From: Ochromonas danica | Lineage: Eukaryota > Sar > Chrysophyceae > Chromulinales > Chromulinaceae | Direction of reading: 5' to 3' | DNA: 64,000 nucleotides | NCBI GenBank assembly: GCA_015146655.1 | Contig: VKHL01000020.1 | Coordinates: 62,001-126,000, forward strand | Shown: in pieces, positions 10,733 to 20,072 of the stretch | Layout of the letters: every line of letters begins with the position of its first letter | Numbering within the stretch: the first letter of the stretch is position 1 | The notes under the pieces: model-generated | Database searches by the model: none | Told to the model about the DNA's origin: nothing | What the model saw: only the letters and a program-made list of their open reading frames with translations | Made by a program: the position numbers and the translations under genes

Positions 10733-11193
10733 CGTTTCAATAAATTAGTTAATTACTAATAATTAACAAGGCCGATGATCAGATGGTTTGGCCATTTCAA
10801 CGAAAATACGAAAGTTCGAACATTCGAAAACGCGATCATCGAAAACGCGAAAAGGCAACTGTATGCATCTCCCTTCTCTTTGGCATTCCAAATTACAAAT
10901 TGGTGACCAAAGTTTCCAATTAAATAGTTGGAAAGTGAATCAACTGTTCTGCCTACTACATTATCAGAGAAAAGCTAAGTTAACGCCACCCTGGCTCAGA
11001 CCTCCTCTCAATTCTATTTTCACTCATATTCGCATATTCCTTCCATCCCATCCCTTCCTTCCCGTCCCCTGCTGGGCCTTGGCATTCAATTCCAAAGCCA
11101 TTGATAGACTGTGTATGTCAGTGAGTAGCACACTCTGCGTCGTCACTATCTAGAAGAAATCTTTTTATTAATTTCCTACTTCATCAAATCATC
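10733..11193. promoter_or_regulatory. Divergent promoter interval between RPC6 and the RRM-like gene
   Basis: A 461-base spacer without a supported gene. Near the RPC6 start it holds a CGAAAA-rich block at 10798-10845 (repeated TTCGAA, CGAAAACGCGA). The 16-mer CAACGAAAATACGAAA at 10798-10813 recurs exactly at 51801-51816 in the anoctamin/IFT74 divergent interval. This suggests a shared promoter element; function is inferred. Confidence 0.4.
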
Positions 11194-12226
11194 ATGCCGA
11201 TGTCCAACTCTTCTCGCAGTAAAAAAGGATACCAAGCCCACTTTAGCTTTGTGACGTGCAGAGTAAGTAAGCAGTGCATGCTTAATTGATACGTCATGAG
11301 AAATAAATAAAGTCTCTTGTAATTCTTCTATTTCATGGGATGGGAAGAAGAGAGAGTGCTATTGTGTGTTTTGTGGATGTGATGGTATCTTGTTGACATA
11401 AGAATGAAGCGTATCTGATATAGTTTGATATCTGATGCTATAGCTGACCCTATTTGTCTGTCTTGTATCACAGGTTGATGTCATTGTAGACAGACACTTC
11501 TTGCTCACATTGCTTCGCAAGCGATACCGTTTGAATGCTCGCGAGGTACTGTTTAAGACTTACGGGATAAATAAGGTTAGTCTCTATAGATTGGATCGTT
11601 ATGAAAATCAAATGTTCATGGCAATTTTCATGCTGATGATATGTGAACAGGATTTGGGCGGCCAGTGGGGCTACGGCTTCATTTTCTTCAATGATTTAGA
11701 GCAGACTCAAAGTGCCATAAGAAATCTGGGAGGGCTACGAATAGATGGTATAGCCTTCGATTGCAGCATGTCTGCTGAATCCGAAGAGAAAATTCAATCC
11801 TCCCTGCCTCCTCCCACTGCTGGTACCTCACCAGAAGAGGAACAAGCAGGTGGCTCTTCTGCAGGCCCTAACATTTCTGACGACGTCTCATGCCTTACTG
11901 ATGCTTCAGCTGATGAGCTAGCTACCGAGCCCAATCTGTATGCTATGCCAATTCCACCCTATGGTGGTGACATGTACTATGGTGGTGCCCCAATCATTCT
12001 GCCACCCTGGTTGCCCAACTACTATCACGGAGATGGGATGGTCTACGTATCTCCTCCACCCTTTCCTCCTGTGCCTTATCCAGTGATTTATCCTCCTTCA
12101 TGGGAAGCTCAACAACAACCGCAACTTGGATATCAGCCTTATCAGACACCAATGAACCCTTACTATGGTCAAGTTGGAGCTCCCTCCTACCAACACCCTC
12201 CTATGCCGTACTGGAGACTTGCATAG
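11194..12226 (+). CDS. RRM-like protein with YGGDMYYGG tail, copy 1, three exons
   Basis: Exons 11194-11262, 11474-11575 and 11651-12226 give 248 residues. The first half resembles a divergent RNA-recognition motif: an initial strand (YQAHFSFVTCR), a helix with FLLTLLRKRYRLNAREVLFK, then WGYGFIFFNDLEQTQSAIRN in the place of RNP1 and helix 2, and IDGIAFDCSM as the last strand. A Ser/Glu/Ala linker follows, then a Pro/Tyr/Gly-rich tail with YGGDMYYGGAPIILPPWLPN and QPYQTPMNPYYG. The same gene with the same exon structure recurs at 44606-45853. The tail and 3' flank are far more alike between the copies than the RRM-like half. RNA binding is inferred from the fold signature only. The gene could belong to a lineage-specific family. 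Confidence 0.78.
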
Positions 12227-12726
12227 GGTGGGTGATTCCGACTGAAGTTGGTATTAATCAGCACTATAGTCATCTTTGAACCCGAAGAAGGTTTAGACGA
12301 GGTGCAGAATAGAGAATATTTTATCTTCCTACTATTCATAGATGTTTATCTGTTTAGACCAAATATCCCTGGACACTATTGCTATTATTGCTGTGCAGCT
12401 ATTTGGTGAAGAATTTGATTCTGTTGTTTTCTTTTTTATCATTATTTGATACTATCATGGACTTGAAAGCGAGAAAGCTCATATGATTGCTTTGAGTTCT
12501 CTTTTGCGCTCGTGGATTACCTCCTCCTTTTATATACTGTTCCTTTTTAATTCGTTTGGTATGCTATTTTTATGTGGATTGCTCGCTTAGTTAGGTAGTG
12601 TTTTGGCATTCTCCTTGAGTGTTCTGTATCTTGAGCTTATATTAGATCGTATTTTTTCAGGGTAAAAGAGAAGGTAAGAATATTATAATACAATCGACAA
12701 CAATAACAATTACACTATTGTGAAGT
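12227..12726. other. 3' flank of RRM-like copy 1
   Basis: Bases 12227-12325 are nearly identical to the flank of copy 2 at 45854-45945, so the duplicated unit extends past the stop codon. The rest is AT-rich with no supported gene. Confidence 0.6.
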
Positions 12727-12853
12727 GGAAGCCCTCCGTTGTTTTGACTTGATACTGTTTAGACCTCGTGTGTCTGGGTATGTAGATCTCCAGCAGGTGC
12801 ATCGCCTGTCAGGCTACTCAGACACACGAGGTTTATAGCGGCTGGGGGCTTTT
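12727..12853. ncRNA. Candidate structured non-coding RNA
   Basis: A perfect 13-base-pair stem joins 12764-12776 (CCTCGTGTGTCTG) and 12819-12831. Inside it, GTAG pairs with CTAC and CAGG pairs with CCTG around a seven-base loop. Outside it, CCG at 12736-12738 can pair with CGG at 12839-12841, and AAGCCC at 12729-12734 with GGGCTT at 12846-12851, followed by a T run. This nested pairing looks like a folded RNA of about 125 bases. It does not match tRNA, and I see no C/D or H/ACA box set. The strand is unknown; a T run after the plus-strand end would fit Pol III termination. A small DNA hairpin or inverted-repeat element is the main alternative. Confidence 0.45.
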
Positions 12854-13573
12854 ACTATGTGCGATTTGATCAATTACCAAACATGATCGTCTCATCGTTT
12901 GGTCTTAGTTTTTAGTTTGCTATACTTTGCTGCTATTCTCCTAGACATGATAATGCAATAACATAATGTATGATGCTGATATGATATGCAGCTTCATTTG
13001 AAAGATCATTGCAGTTGATTATGTCTCCATTCTACTGGTAGTTTGTATTTTAGTTGTAGTTGATATCTGTTTGTGAAATATGGTGACTATCTACAGTACG
13101 TGAGTAATGGCATGAATTTTCAGTCATTACCACAGTTGATATCTTGATCAGCAAGCTGTACTGATCGAATCATGATATTCTTATCTATTTATGTAAGAAT
13201 ACAATCAAATCAACCAATCATCAGTTAAACTTCTTTTGAAAGTACAGTAGGATTTTCGATTTTTCTCCAATAGTCAGCACACTGTGTGAACTTAGGATTT
13301 CGCGCGCGTTGGAGTCATTTATATAAACAAGTTGATGAATAAGACCACACAACATGTTGGTCATCGTCATGGTTTCAATTTAACATCAACGAACGATTAG
13401 TAACACAAGTTACGTTACTGAGGGGTTACCAATTGTTGTGGTGCGTGGTGACTCACTTGGCAGCGGAACAATAACACAGATCATCATCGTCATCCCTCAC
13501 ACAGTCGTGGTGAAAGGACAGAGTGTCGTTGTGTTTGAGAACAGTGTTGGAATAATCTCTTTGTCCAATAGTG
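12854..13573. other. AT-rich intergenic region upstream of the repeat-protein gene
   Basis: No supported gene. A TATA-like run (TTTATATAAAC) lies near 13318-13328, about 245 bases before the next start codon; assignment as a promoter element is tentative. Confidence 0.4.
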
Positions 13574-16500
13574 ATGCGTTGCTGTGGCTTTCTTTGCATG
13601 ATATTATTAGCGGTGATAATTCCGCAAGTTAATTCGGACTGCTTTTTGTGGATTTTCAATTGTCCAGCCCCTGCACCAGCCCCTGCCCCCGCTCCGGTCG
13701 CTTCTCCCTCACCTCTCCCAACGCTGTCACCCACACGCCAACCCACACGCTCACCAACGATACAACCTACTGGACAGCCTACCCGTCAGCCCTCCAGTCA
13801 GCCGACCAGACAACCCTCTGCGCAACCCACTGGACAACCCACAAACCAACCTTCTGGTCAGCCTGTGGCGCGTCCAAGCAGTCAGCCAACCACTCAACCA
13901 ACCTCTAAGCCATCGGCACAGCCTAGTGGACGACCTTCTGCTTGTCCAAGCGCTCAACCTAGCTCATGGCCAACAAACCCAACCAGTCAGCCTTCCAACC
14001 AGCCCTCCGCTCAACCAACATCGAATCCCAGCGCTGCTCCGACGGGCCAGCCTTCCGCACAGCCAACATTTTATCCTTCCTCACAACCTAGTTCTCATCC
14101 AAGCTCTCAACCATCGAGCCAACCTTCCACTTGTCCCACAAGTCAGCCTTCAGCTGCACCATCGGCAGAGCCCTCGGGCCAGCCTAGTGCATCTCCAAGT
14201 GGCCAGCCCTCAGTCAGTCCTAGTACAGAACCCAGCAGTCAGCCAAGCAATCAACCGACATCGGAACCTTCTGGCCAACCTTCTGGTCAACCCTCAGGGG
14301 CTCCCACTGGAGCTCCGTCCTCTCAGCCCACGACACAGCCTTCTGTACGGCCCACGGCAATTCCTTCCGGCCAACCCACTGGCCAACCAAGCACTGTTCC
14401 AAGTGGCCAACCCTCTGCTCAACCAACAGCTGGCCCGACAGCTCAACCGAGCGGCGTACCAAGTGGCCAACCCTCTGGTCAACCTTCTTTGAATCCCAGC
14501 GCTGCTCCGACTGGCCAGCCTTCCGGTCAACCCACTGGCCAACCAAGCACTGTTCCAAGTGGTCAACCCTCTGCTCAACCAACAGCTGTTCCGACAGCTC
14601 AACCAAGCACGGTACCAAGTGGCCAACCCTCTGGTCAACCTTCTTTGAATCCCAGCGCTGCTCCGACTGGCCAGCCTTCCGGTCAACCCACTGGCCAACC
14701 AAGCACTGTTCCAAGTGGTCAGCCCTCTGCTCAACCCACAGCTGGCCCGACAGCTCAACCGAGCGGCGTACCAAGTGGCCAACCCTCTGGTCAACCTTCT
14801 TTGAATCCCAGCGCTGCTCCGACTGGCCAGCCTTCCGGTCAACCCACTGGCCAACCAAGCACTGTTCCAAGTGGTCAGCCCTCTGCTCAACCCACAGCTG
14901 GCCCGACAGCTCAACCGAGCGGCGTACCAAGTGGCCAACCCTCTGGTCAACCTTCTTTGAATCCCAGCGCTGCTCCGACTGGCCAGCCTTCCGGTCAACC
15001 CACTGGCCAACCAAGCACTGTTCCAAGTGGTCAACCCTCTGCTCAACCAACAGCTGTTCCGACAGCTCAACCAAGCACGGTACCAAGTGGCCAACCCTCC
15101 GCTCAACCAACAAGTGTTCCCTCAGAGCAACCGAGCAGTTCTCCCACTTCACTTCCTTCTCAACAACCCACCTCTTTTCCCACCAGCCAACCATCTACAC
15201 AACCATCAAGTCGTCCTTCAGGCCAACCGTCAACCAGTCCTAGTGGACAGCCCAGTGGACAGCCTAGTTCTCGACCAACAGGGTGTCCAACGATCTACCC
15301 AACTGCACGCTATTCTTCTGATGTCATCTTGCATGATGAGACATCTGTAGTCAACACCGAAGCTGTTGCCTACATGTCCTCTTCAGGAGAGTTAGTGAGA
15401 TCTGGTGATACCGAAGGCGAGCAGATTCCCTTCGGAGGTGGTGGCAATATAACTAAAGTCGTGGCCAGTCAAACAGCATTTGCTGCCTTGAAGCGAAATG
15501 GTCTCATTGCTTGGGGTAATCCAGTGTCGATACGCGGCTGGGAAGAGTACCAAAACATGAGTGTATACGATCCACTAATCTCTTTGGCAAGTACAAAAGC
15601 TGCCTTTGCAGGACTAACTCTGAAAGGACGAGTCATCACCTTTGGTGACTCCCGATATGGCGGTACAATTCCACTGGCTTATTATTCTCGTCTGCAAGAA
15701 GGAGTAGTAGGTCTTGTATCTGCAGCATCAGGTAGCTTCTCTGCGTGGAAACGCGATGGAACAGTTTTTTGTTGGGGGAATGCCTTCACAGGCGGAGGAT
15801 TATCCTCCTTGGGATCCCAAGAGAAGCCGTTGAAGCATGTACGTGGAAATATCTCCGAAGAGTTGCATGATATCCGCTACATCGTAGCATCTGAGGCAGC
15901 ATTTGCAGGTCTTCGATCGGATGGTTCTTTGGTAACGTGGGGTAGTTGCTTCTATGGAGGATGTGCTAGAGTTGAAGGTTTGCCTCCACTGCGGCAGATA
16001 TTCAGTGCACCATCTGTCTTCATAGGATTGGCCAAAAGTGGTGGACTTGTAGCTTGGGGGAGAGAATCATTTGGGGGAATGATCCCTGCTGATGTGCTTG
16101 AGCGTCTTGCCAACAATTCGATCAGAATGATCGCTTCTAGTCGAGCAGCCGTTAGTGTGCTTTTGGTTGAGAATGAACCCGTCTGCTGGGGTGAAGATCG
16201 TTATGGAGGGAATTGTAGTCATATTCATGAGGTGAGTGTTGTGAATATTGTATCAAACGACCGCGCGTTTGCTGGTTACACTGTTTCCGGGCAAGTCGTC
16301 GTGTGGGGTGACCCAAATTACGGAGGTGTCCTTCCAGTAGAGTTGATGTCTGCGTTATCGGCTAATGTCAGTCATATAGTTTCCACCCAAGCAGCCTTTG
16401 CAGCGTTGAAAAGCGATGGAAGTGTGGTATGTTGGGGATCGGCGGGTTTTGGTGGCTTCGCAGGTTCTGTTGCGAGTGATCTAGAGAGTGAAGTTGTTGA

Positions 16501-16600
16501 GATTCACTCAAATCAAGTCGCCTTCTTAGCTGAGAAGGCTGATGGTAAGGTTATTGTTTGGGGACAGTCAATTAGTTTACCCACAGAAAGTGTCCGATGA
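13574..16600 (+). CDS. Secreted protein with PSxQPTxQ ladder and RCC1-like repeats
   Basis: A single exon of 1008 residues. Residues 1-22 form a signal peptide (RCCGFLCMILLAVIIPQVNS). Residues about 32-575 are an almost unbroken Pro-Ser/Thr-x-Gln ladder (PSGQP, PTAQP, PSSQP variants), the type seen in stramenopile cell-surface proteins and likely a heavily O-glycosylated stalk. Within it, a 52-residue unit is repeated five times. Residues about 585-1008 contain about nine RCC1-like units of 45-50 residues with the core FAALKSDGSVVCWG and YGG turn, predicting a beta-propeller-like head. A role in the wall, scales or adhesion is inferred from signal peptide, stalk and head; no enzyme motif is seen. 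ATG 13574 was chosen because it begins the signal peptide; the GTG just before it is not needed. Confidence 0.85.
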   Translation: MRCCGFLCMILLAVIIPQVNSDCFLWIFNCPAPAPAPAPAPVASPSPLPTLSPTRQPTRSPTIQPTGQPTRQPSSQPTRQPSAQPTGQPTNQPSGQPVARPSSQPTTQPTSKPSAQPSGRPSACPSAQPSSWPTNPTSQPSNQPSAQPTSNPSAAPTGQPSAQPTFYPSSQPSSHPSSQPSSQPSTCPTSQPSAAPSAEPSGQPSASPSGQPSVSPSTEPSSQPSNQPTSEPSGQPSGQPSGAPTGAPSSQPTTQPSVRPTAIPSGQPTGQPSTVPSGQPSAQPTAGPTAQPSGVPSGQPSGQPSLNPSAAPTGQPSGQPTGQPSTVPSGQPSAQPTAVPTAQPSTVPSGQPSGQPSLNPSAAPTGQPSGQPTGQPSTVPSGQPSAQPTAGPTAQPSGVPSGQPSGQPSLNPSAAPTGQPSGQPTGQPSTVPSGQPSAQPTAGPTAQPSGVPSGQPSGQPSLNPSAAPTGQPSGQPTGQPSTVPSGQPSAQPTAVPTAQPSTVPSGQPSAQPTSVPSEQPSSSPTSLPSQQPTSFPTSQPSTQPSSRPSGQPSTSPSGQPSGQPSSRPTGCPTIYPTARYSSDVILHDETSVVNTEAVAYMSSSGELVRSGDTEGEQIPFGGGGNITKVVASQTAFAALKRNGLIAWGNPVSIRGWEEYQNMSVYDPLISLASTKAAFAGLTLKGRVITFGDSRYGGTIPLAYYSRLQEGVVGLVSAASGSFSAWKRDGTVFCWGNAFTGGGLSSLGSQEKPLKHVRGNISEELHDIRYIVASEAAFAGLRSDGSLVTWGSCFYGGCARVEGLPPLRQIFSAPSVFIGLAKSGGLVAWGRESFGGMIPADVLERLANNSIRMIASSRAAVSVLLVENEPVCWGEDRYGGNCSHIHEVSVVNIVSNDRAFAGYTVSGQVVVWGDPNYGGVLPVELMSALSANVSHIVSTQAAFAALKSDGSVVCWGSAGFGGFAGSVASDLESEVVEIHSNQVAFLAEKADGKVIVWGQSISLPTESVR
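14387..15100 (+). repeat. 156-bp (52-residue) tandem repeat inside the Pro/Ser ladder
   Basis: The unit begins at CCAAGCACTGTTCC and recurs every 156 bases at 14387, 14543, 14699, 14855 and 15011; the fifth copy diverges after about 90 bases. Two subtypes alternate as A-B-A-A-B: type A reads TAGPTAQPSGVPSG and type B TAVPTAQPSTVPSG. The near-identity of units points to recent unequal exchange. Confidence 0.9.
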
Positions 16601-16670
16601 AGAGAATAGGGACAGAAGGTTCTACTGTGGGGTATTGTTGTTATGGTGTTATTGATTATTGTTATCGTTC

Positions 16671-16673
16671 TTC

Positions 16674-16750
<77 letters not shown>

Positions 16751-16760
16751 NNNNNNNNNN

Positions 16761-16837
<77 letters not shown>

Positions 16838-16856
16838 GCTGCTGCTGCTGCTGCTG
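16671..16856. repeat. TTG/CTG trinucleotide microsatellite with assembly gap
   Basis: A long (TTG)n run from about 16674 is broken by ten N at 16751-16760 and continues to about 16838, ending in (CTG)n to 16856. It starts about 70 bases after the stop of the repeat-protein gene, so it may lie in its 3' UTR. The N block shows that the true length was not resolved. Confidence 0.95.
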
Positions 16857-17678
16857 ATGGCGGTTGTACTTCCTTGAAGAGACTTTAGTACAGTTGCTAG
16901 CATTTCTTTCGATTCATCAAGTCAGTCAGTCATTCTTCCTTAAGTTGGTATTTGTGCTTAGCTGTCTATCTGACTGCATTATTCAATCCTTTCCTATTCT
17001 CTTCTCTTCCCTACTATATTGAATGAAGAATGAATGAAGTACCGTACATGTTGTCTATCGCTCTCTTTCCTCTGTAGTCTATTTGTTTCTTCTTTCCAAT
17101 CCCTCCAGTTCCAGATTTCATTCTCTGGTCAGATATCTCCCAGATCTTTTCTTCTTCACTTCTTCTTTTCTCCTTGTGGATCATAGTTGGATCATCTTTT
17201 CCCTGTCGATCTTCTTTACCTATCCTTGTGTGGTACATCGTGTGCGTGTTTAGACTAGATGTAGTTGTAGTGTAGCTATGGCAGAGTAGATTTTGTGGCT
17301 AATGAGGTGTATGAGAACTCATTAAACCTCTCCCACTGTGTCTTGTATGTCAATAGAGTAAACCCCAACCTGAACCCCACAACCTCAACACTCTTTAAAG
17401 TTTAAAGACATGAGATTCGATGTATTTTCTCCGGTGATTATCTTCTCCAGTGATTAGGACATGACACAAGTAACACAGGTTCATTGACTATAACAGCTAT
17501 ATCAACAACAAACATTCAATTCGGAGATTTTTAATTCAATTTCGAAGATAATCTCCAAAATCACGAGTTTCAAGTCTCAAAATGCCTCCCGCCTGTGTCA
17601 GCAGTCAGTCAGACTGTCCGAGTCAGCGGCTTGTTGGCGTTGTTGCCGTGCAAATCCTTCTTGAGTTCTTCTCTATGG
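16857..17678. other. Intergenic region upstream of the GNAT gene
   Basis: No supported gene. It is pyrimidine-rich (TCTTC tracts) at about 16980-17220 and AT-rich after 17400. A short upstream ATG frame begins at 17582 in a different phase from the GNAT frame and could be an upstream ORF in its leader. Confidence 0.45.
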
Positions 17679-18563
17679 ATGCACATCCTGTCGCTGCTGT
17701 TCTCGACTTTATTCCTCTTTTTCATTGAAGGATCCTATTCATTTCTCTTGCTTAATCCTCCTCGTTCTGGATCAATAGCAGCTGTTCAAACCTCTCTTCT
17801 TCGTTTGCATTCTTTGGACAGCTTGGACGTCTTCCCTCCCACTCTCTTAGCCAATACCACCTTCCCTGCAGCACGATGGCAGCTTCATCTCTTAGAAGAG
17901 GAGGACTTAAAAGCAGCTGCTGACTTGGCTTTGGAAGCTTTCTATCGCCCGAAGTTTCGCCTCAATGACGTCAACATGCACACCGTTGAAGCAGGTCTGC
18001 TGGGAGCCATCATCCGAGGACTGAACTTCATTGATCGATCCGATGCGTGGTTTTCTAACTATATAGGATTCCGTAGTCGTGGTGGCCAACGATTGAAGAC
18101 TCCCTCATTACGTCGATCGCGTGACTCCTTGATTCTCGCTGTGACAGACCCTCTGGCTGGCACTTCCATAACCTCTTCATCCTCCTCTTCTCTACGAGGA
18201 CAGAAGATCGTGGGCTTGGTAGAGGTCTCAATGGATGAGCCTACAGGCCTTCTCTCGCCTCCTTTCGGTCGCCTCTTTGTTCCAGCACCTGAGCAAATGT
18301 TACAACCTTATCTCTGCAATCTCTGCGTGGCCAAAGAATACCGAAGGCAAGGTCTGGGCATCTTTCTCTGTGTAGCGTGTGAGTATCTGGCAGTGCGATG
18401 CTGGAACAGGAGGGACATGTATCTCCACGTGGAGAAGGAAAACAAGGGAGCTGTCGCTCTCTATGAGAAGATGGGTTACGAGGAGGTAAAGATGCTCTCA
18501 CAAAAGGAGATTCAACGCAATAATCTACAGAACATTAAATACTTCCATCGAAAGTTGTGTTAG
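17679..18563 (+). CDS. GNAT-family N-acetyltransferase, probably plastid-targeted
   Basis: A single exon of 294 residues from ATG 17679. The leader MHILSLLFSTLFLFFIEGSY is a signal peptide, followed by SFLLLNPPRSGS, a Ser-Phe junction and a Ser/Arg/Pro-rich stretch as in heterokont plastid preproteins. The acetyl-CoA-binding motif A is clear: LCVAKEYRRQGLGIFLCVAC (the R-R-Q-G-L-G loop), followed by a motif B region with YLHVEKENKGAVALYEKMGY. The segment before motif A (KIVGLVEVSM) is the preceding strand. Plastid GNATs acetylate protein N termini and lysines, but the substrate here cannot be read from sequence. The frame is open upstream to a GTG at 17595, but ATG 17679 fits the signal peptide best. 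The last 30 codons and the 3' flank recur as a partial copy at 20073-20324. Confidence 0.85.
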   Translation: MHILSLLFSTLFLFFIEGSYSFLLLNPPRSGSIAAVQTSLLRLHSLDSLDVFPPTLLANTTFPAARWQLHLLEEEDLKAAADLALEAFYRPKFRLNDVNMHTVEAGLLGAIIRGLNFIDRSDAWFSNYIGFRSRGGQRLKTPSLRRSRDSLILAVTDPLAGTSITSSSSSSLRGQKIVGLVEVSMDEPTGLLSPPFGRLFVPAPEQMLQPYLCNLCVAKEYRRQGLGIFLCVACEYLAVRCWNRRDMYLHVEKENKGAVALYEKMGYEEVKMLSQKEIQRNNLQNIKYFHRKLC

Positions 18564-18757
18564 CCCCCTACCTATCCTTTCATTGTGTGTAAGTGAGTTG
18601 CTTGTATTGGAAGGTGTAAATGTATTAATAGTCCATCATACATCTAGATTATTATTATTGTTGGGCATTATATTCAACTTATTGTAGTTTAGGAGTGTGT
18701 TACCATATCAACCTGATGGCAAAACTTTTTCACAGCCAATCTCATCTTAACGTTCAA
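18478..18757 (+). repeat. Direct repeat, copy 1 (GNAT 3' end and 3' flank)
   Basis: This segment covers the last codons of the GNAT gene and about 190 bases after its stop. It matches 20073-20324 at high identity, including the ends (ACGAGGAGGT and CATCTTAACGT), although the second copy lacks about 33 bases within the coding part. Confidence 0.85.
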
Positions 18758-18978
18758 CCTACTGTCTAAAATACAAAAAGAAAGATAATTGGTCACTTCT
18801 TTTGTGATGCAAAATTGCTTCACATATTTGCTTTTTGATGAAAAAACTTCCATATGCGGTAGTCTGCGAGAACTCATCATGTGTCAACAAAGTAAACGGT
18901 GCTTTTTGATGATATATTTCCCGTTGCGTGGTGAGTGTTTTCCACCACACACACTGGAATTCATTGCCATAAGAAAAC

Positions 18979-19937
18979 ATGGAAATAGAAGTTGATCTCT
19001 ATCGTACTGTCAAGCCTAATGAGCTTCTGACAGAGTTCATTTATAATTCTTCTTCTGAGACTGTCACACTGGAGCAGTTACTTCAAAATGTTCCCCCTCA
19101 GTTGCTTGGTAGCTTTAAACTGGGTGAAGGCAGGAAAGAGGTGGACTTGCTTGACGGAGAAAATGTAATGGAGAGTATTCCCGATGATTATTGTCCAGAA
19201 GTTTGTCGTGTGAAAAGATTGGCAGATGGTGGAATTTCTTGTTTCAACTATGAGGCTCACCTAGCTGACGTCCAACCTTTGCCACCCCCTGTTGGTGACG
19301 TTCGCATAGAGACTGGTAAATGGTACTTTATTGAGGCTGCAGAAATTCCAAATAATACTACTCTTCGCAATTATCTGACTAACGATCCCAACAGAAGGAG
19401 CTATAAATACAATGGTCGTAAATGTGTTATTTTTTGAGTTTTAGACTCGCTGCTGGTGTACATCTTCCTCCAGGGTATGAAAGTTTCCCTGACGACGATC
19501 CTCCTGGACACTGGACAATTAGAAAATCAGATTTTGATCCATTTGATGCTCATTATTGTGAAATAGGAGGTGGTTACGAATATGGATTGATTCGTGATTT
19601 GGTTGAGATGAGATGGATTTTTGCTGGACTCAAGCTTAAGGCAGGCGATGAACCAGCTGCCTACAATGCCTCGTTTGATAAAGATATGTGGACTCTCGCT
19701 GCTATTATTTATGAGTACTTCAGCTGCCTTTCAACCGAAGTTCTTGTGAACGATGCGACAAATGTTCTTTCTGAGTTGTCAACAGGAGGTTATTTACGAG
19801 AATCTTTCAGTAGTCCAAAAATTACCAAAATGCTTATTCGAGTGCTCAATGATCTAGCGATGCATTGCAATGAGCAGGAACTGGATACTATCGATAGATT
19901 CAAGCAGGGATTGAATGAAGCTGTCTCGTTGTTTTAA
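18979..19937 (+). CDS. Orphan gene of unknown function between two direct repeats
   Basis: Two overlapping frames, 18979-19437 (152 residues) and 19422-19937 (171 residues), have the same composition and run straight on, so they probably belong to one gene; a very short intron, a frame change or a sequence error would each explain the junction. The first opens MEIEVDLYRTVKPNELLTEF and is acidic, with a Pro-rich turn (LPPPVGDVRIETGKWYFIEA). The second contains LPPGYESFPDDDPPGHW and ends in a helical Asp/Leu-rich segment. There is no signal peptide or membrane segment, and I recognise no domain. The gene sits exactly between two copies of the GNAT 3' end, so it arrived or was captured by duplication. 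Its base composition is more AT-rich than its neighbours. Confidence 0.5.
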
Positions 19938-20072
19938 TATGTTTAAATCAATGCATTTATTATCCATCAAACCGACTTTTGCGAATTTTGCATTTTCAAA
20001 ATATAATTTTTTTTGTAAACATAACGAAATTTAATATGAACATCAAATTGGACAAAACTATATTATTTAGTC

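Noticed and set aside
14220-15194. Long minus-strand frames over the Pro/Ser ladder
   Set aside because: They arise from the periodic codons of the tandem repeat and show the same 52-unit period.
16671-16856. CRISPR-like or satellite array
   Set aside because: The repeats are uninterrupted trinucleotides without spacers, in a eukaryotic genome.
16597-16888. Poly-Cys, poly-Val, poly-Leu and poly-Asn frames around the N gap
   Set aside because: Frames of a TTG microsatellite, not proteins.
18979-19937. Calling the orphan gene viral or a transposase
   Set aside because: No capsid, polymerase, integrase or transposase motif is seen; the flanking repeats are host GNAT sequence.
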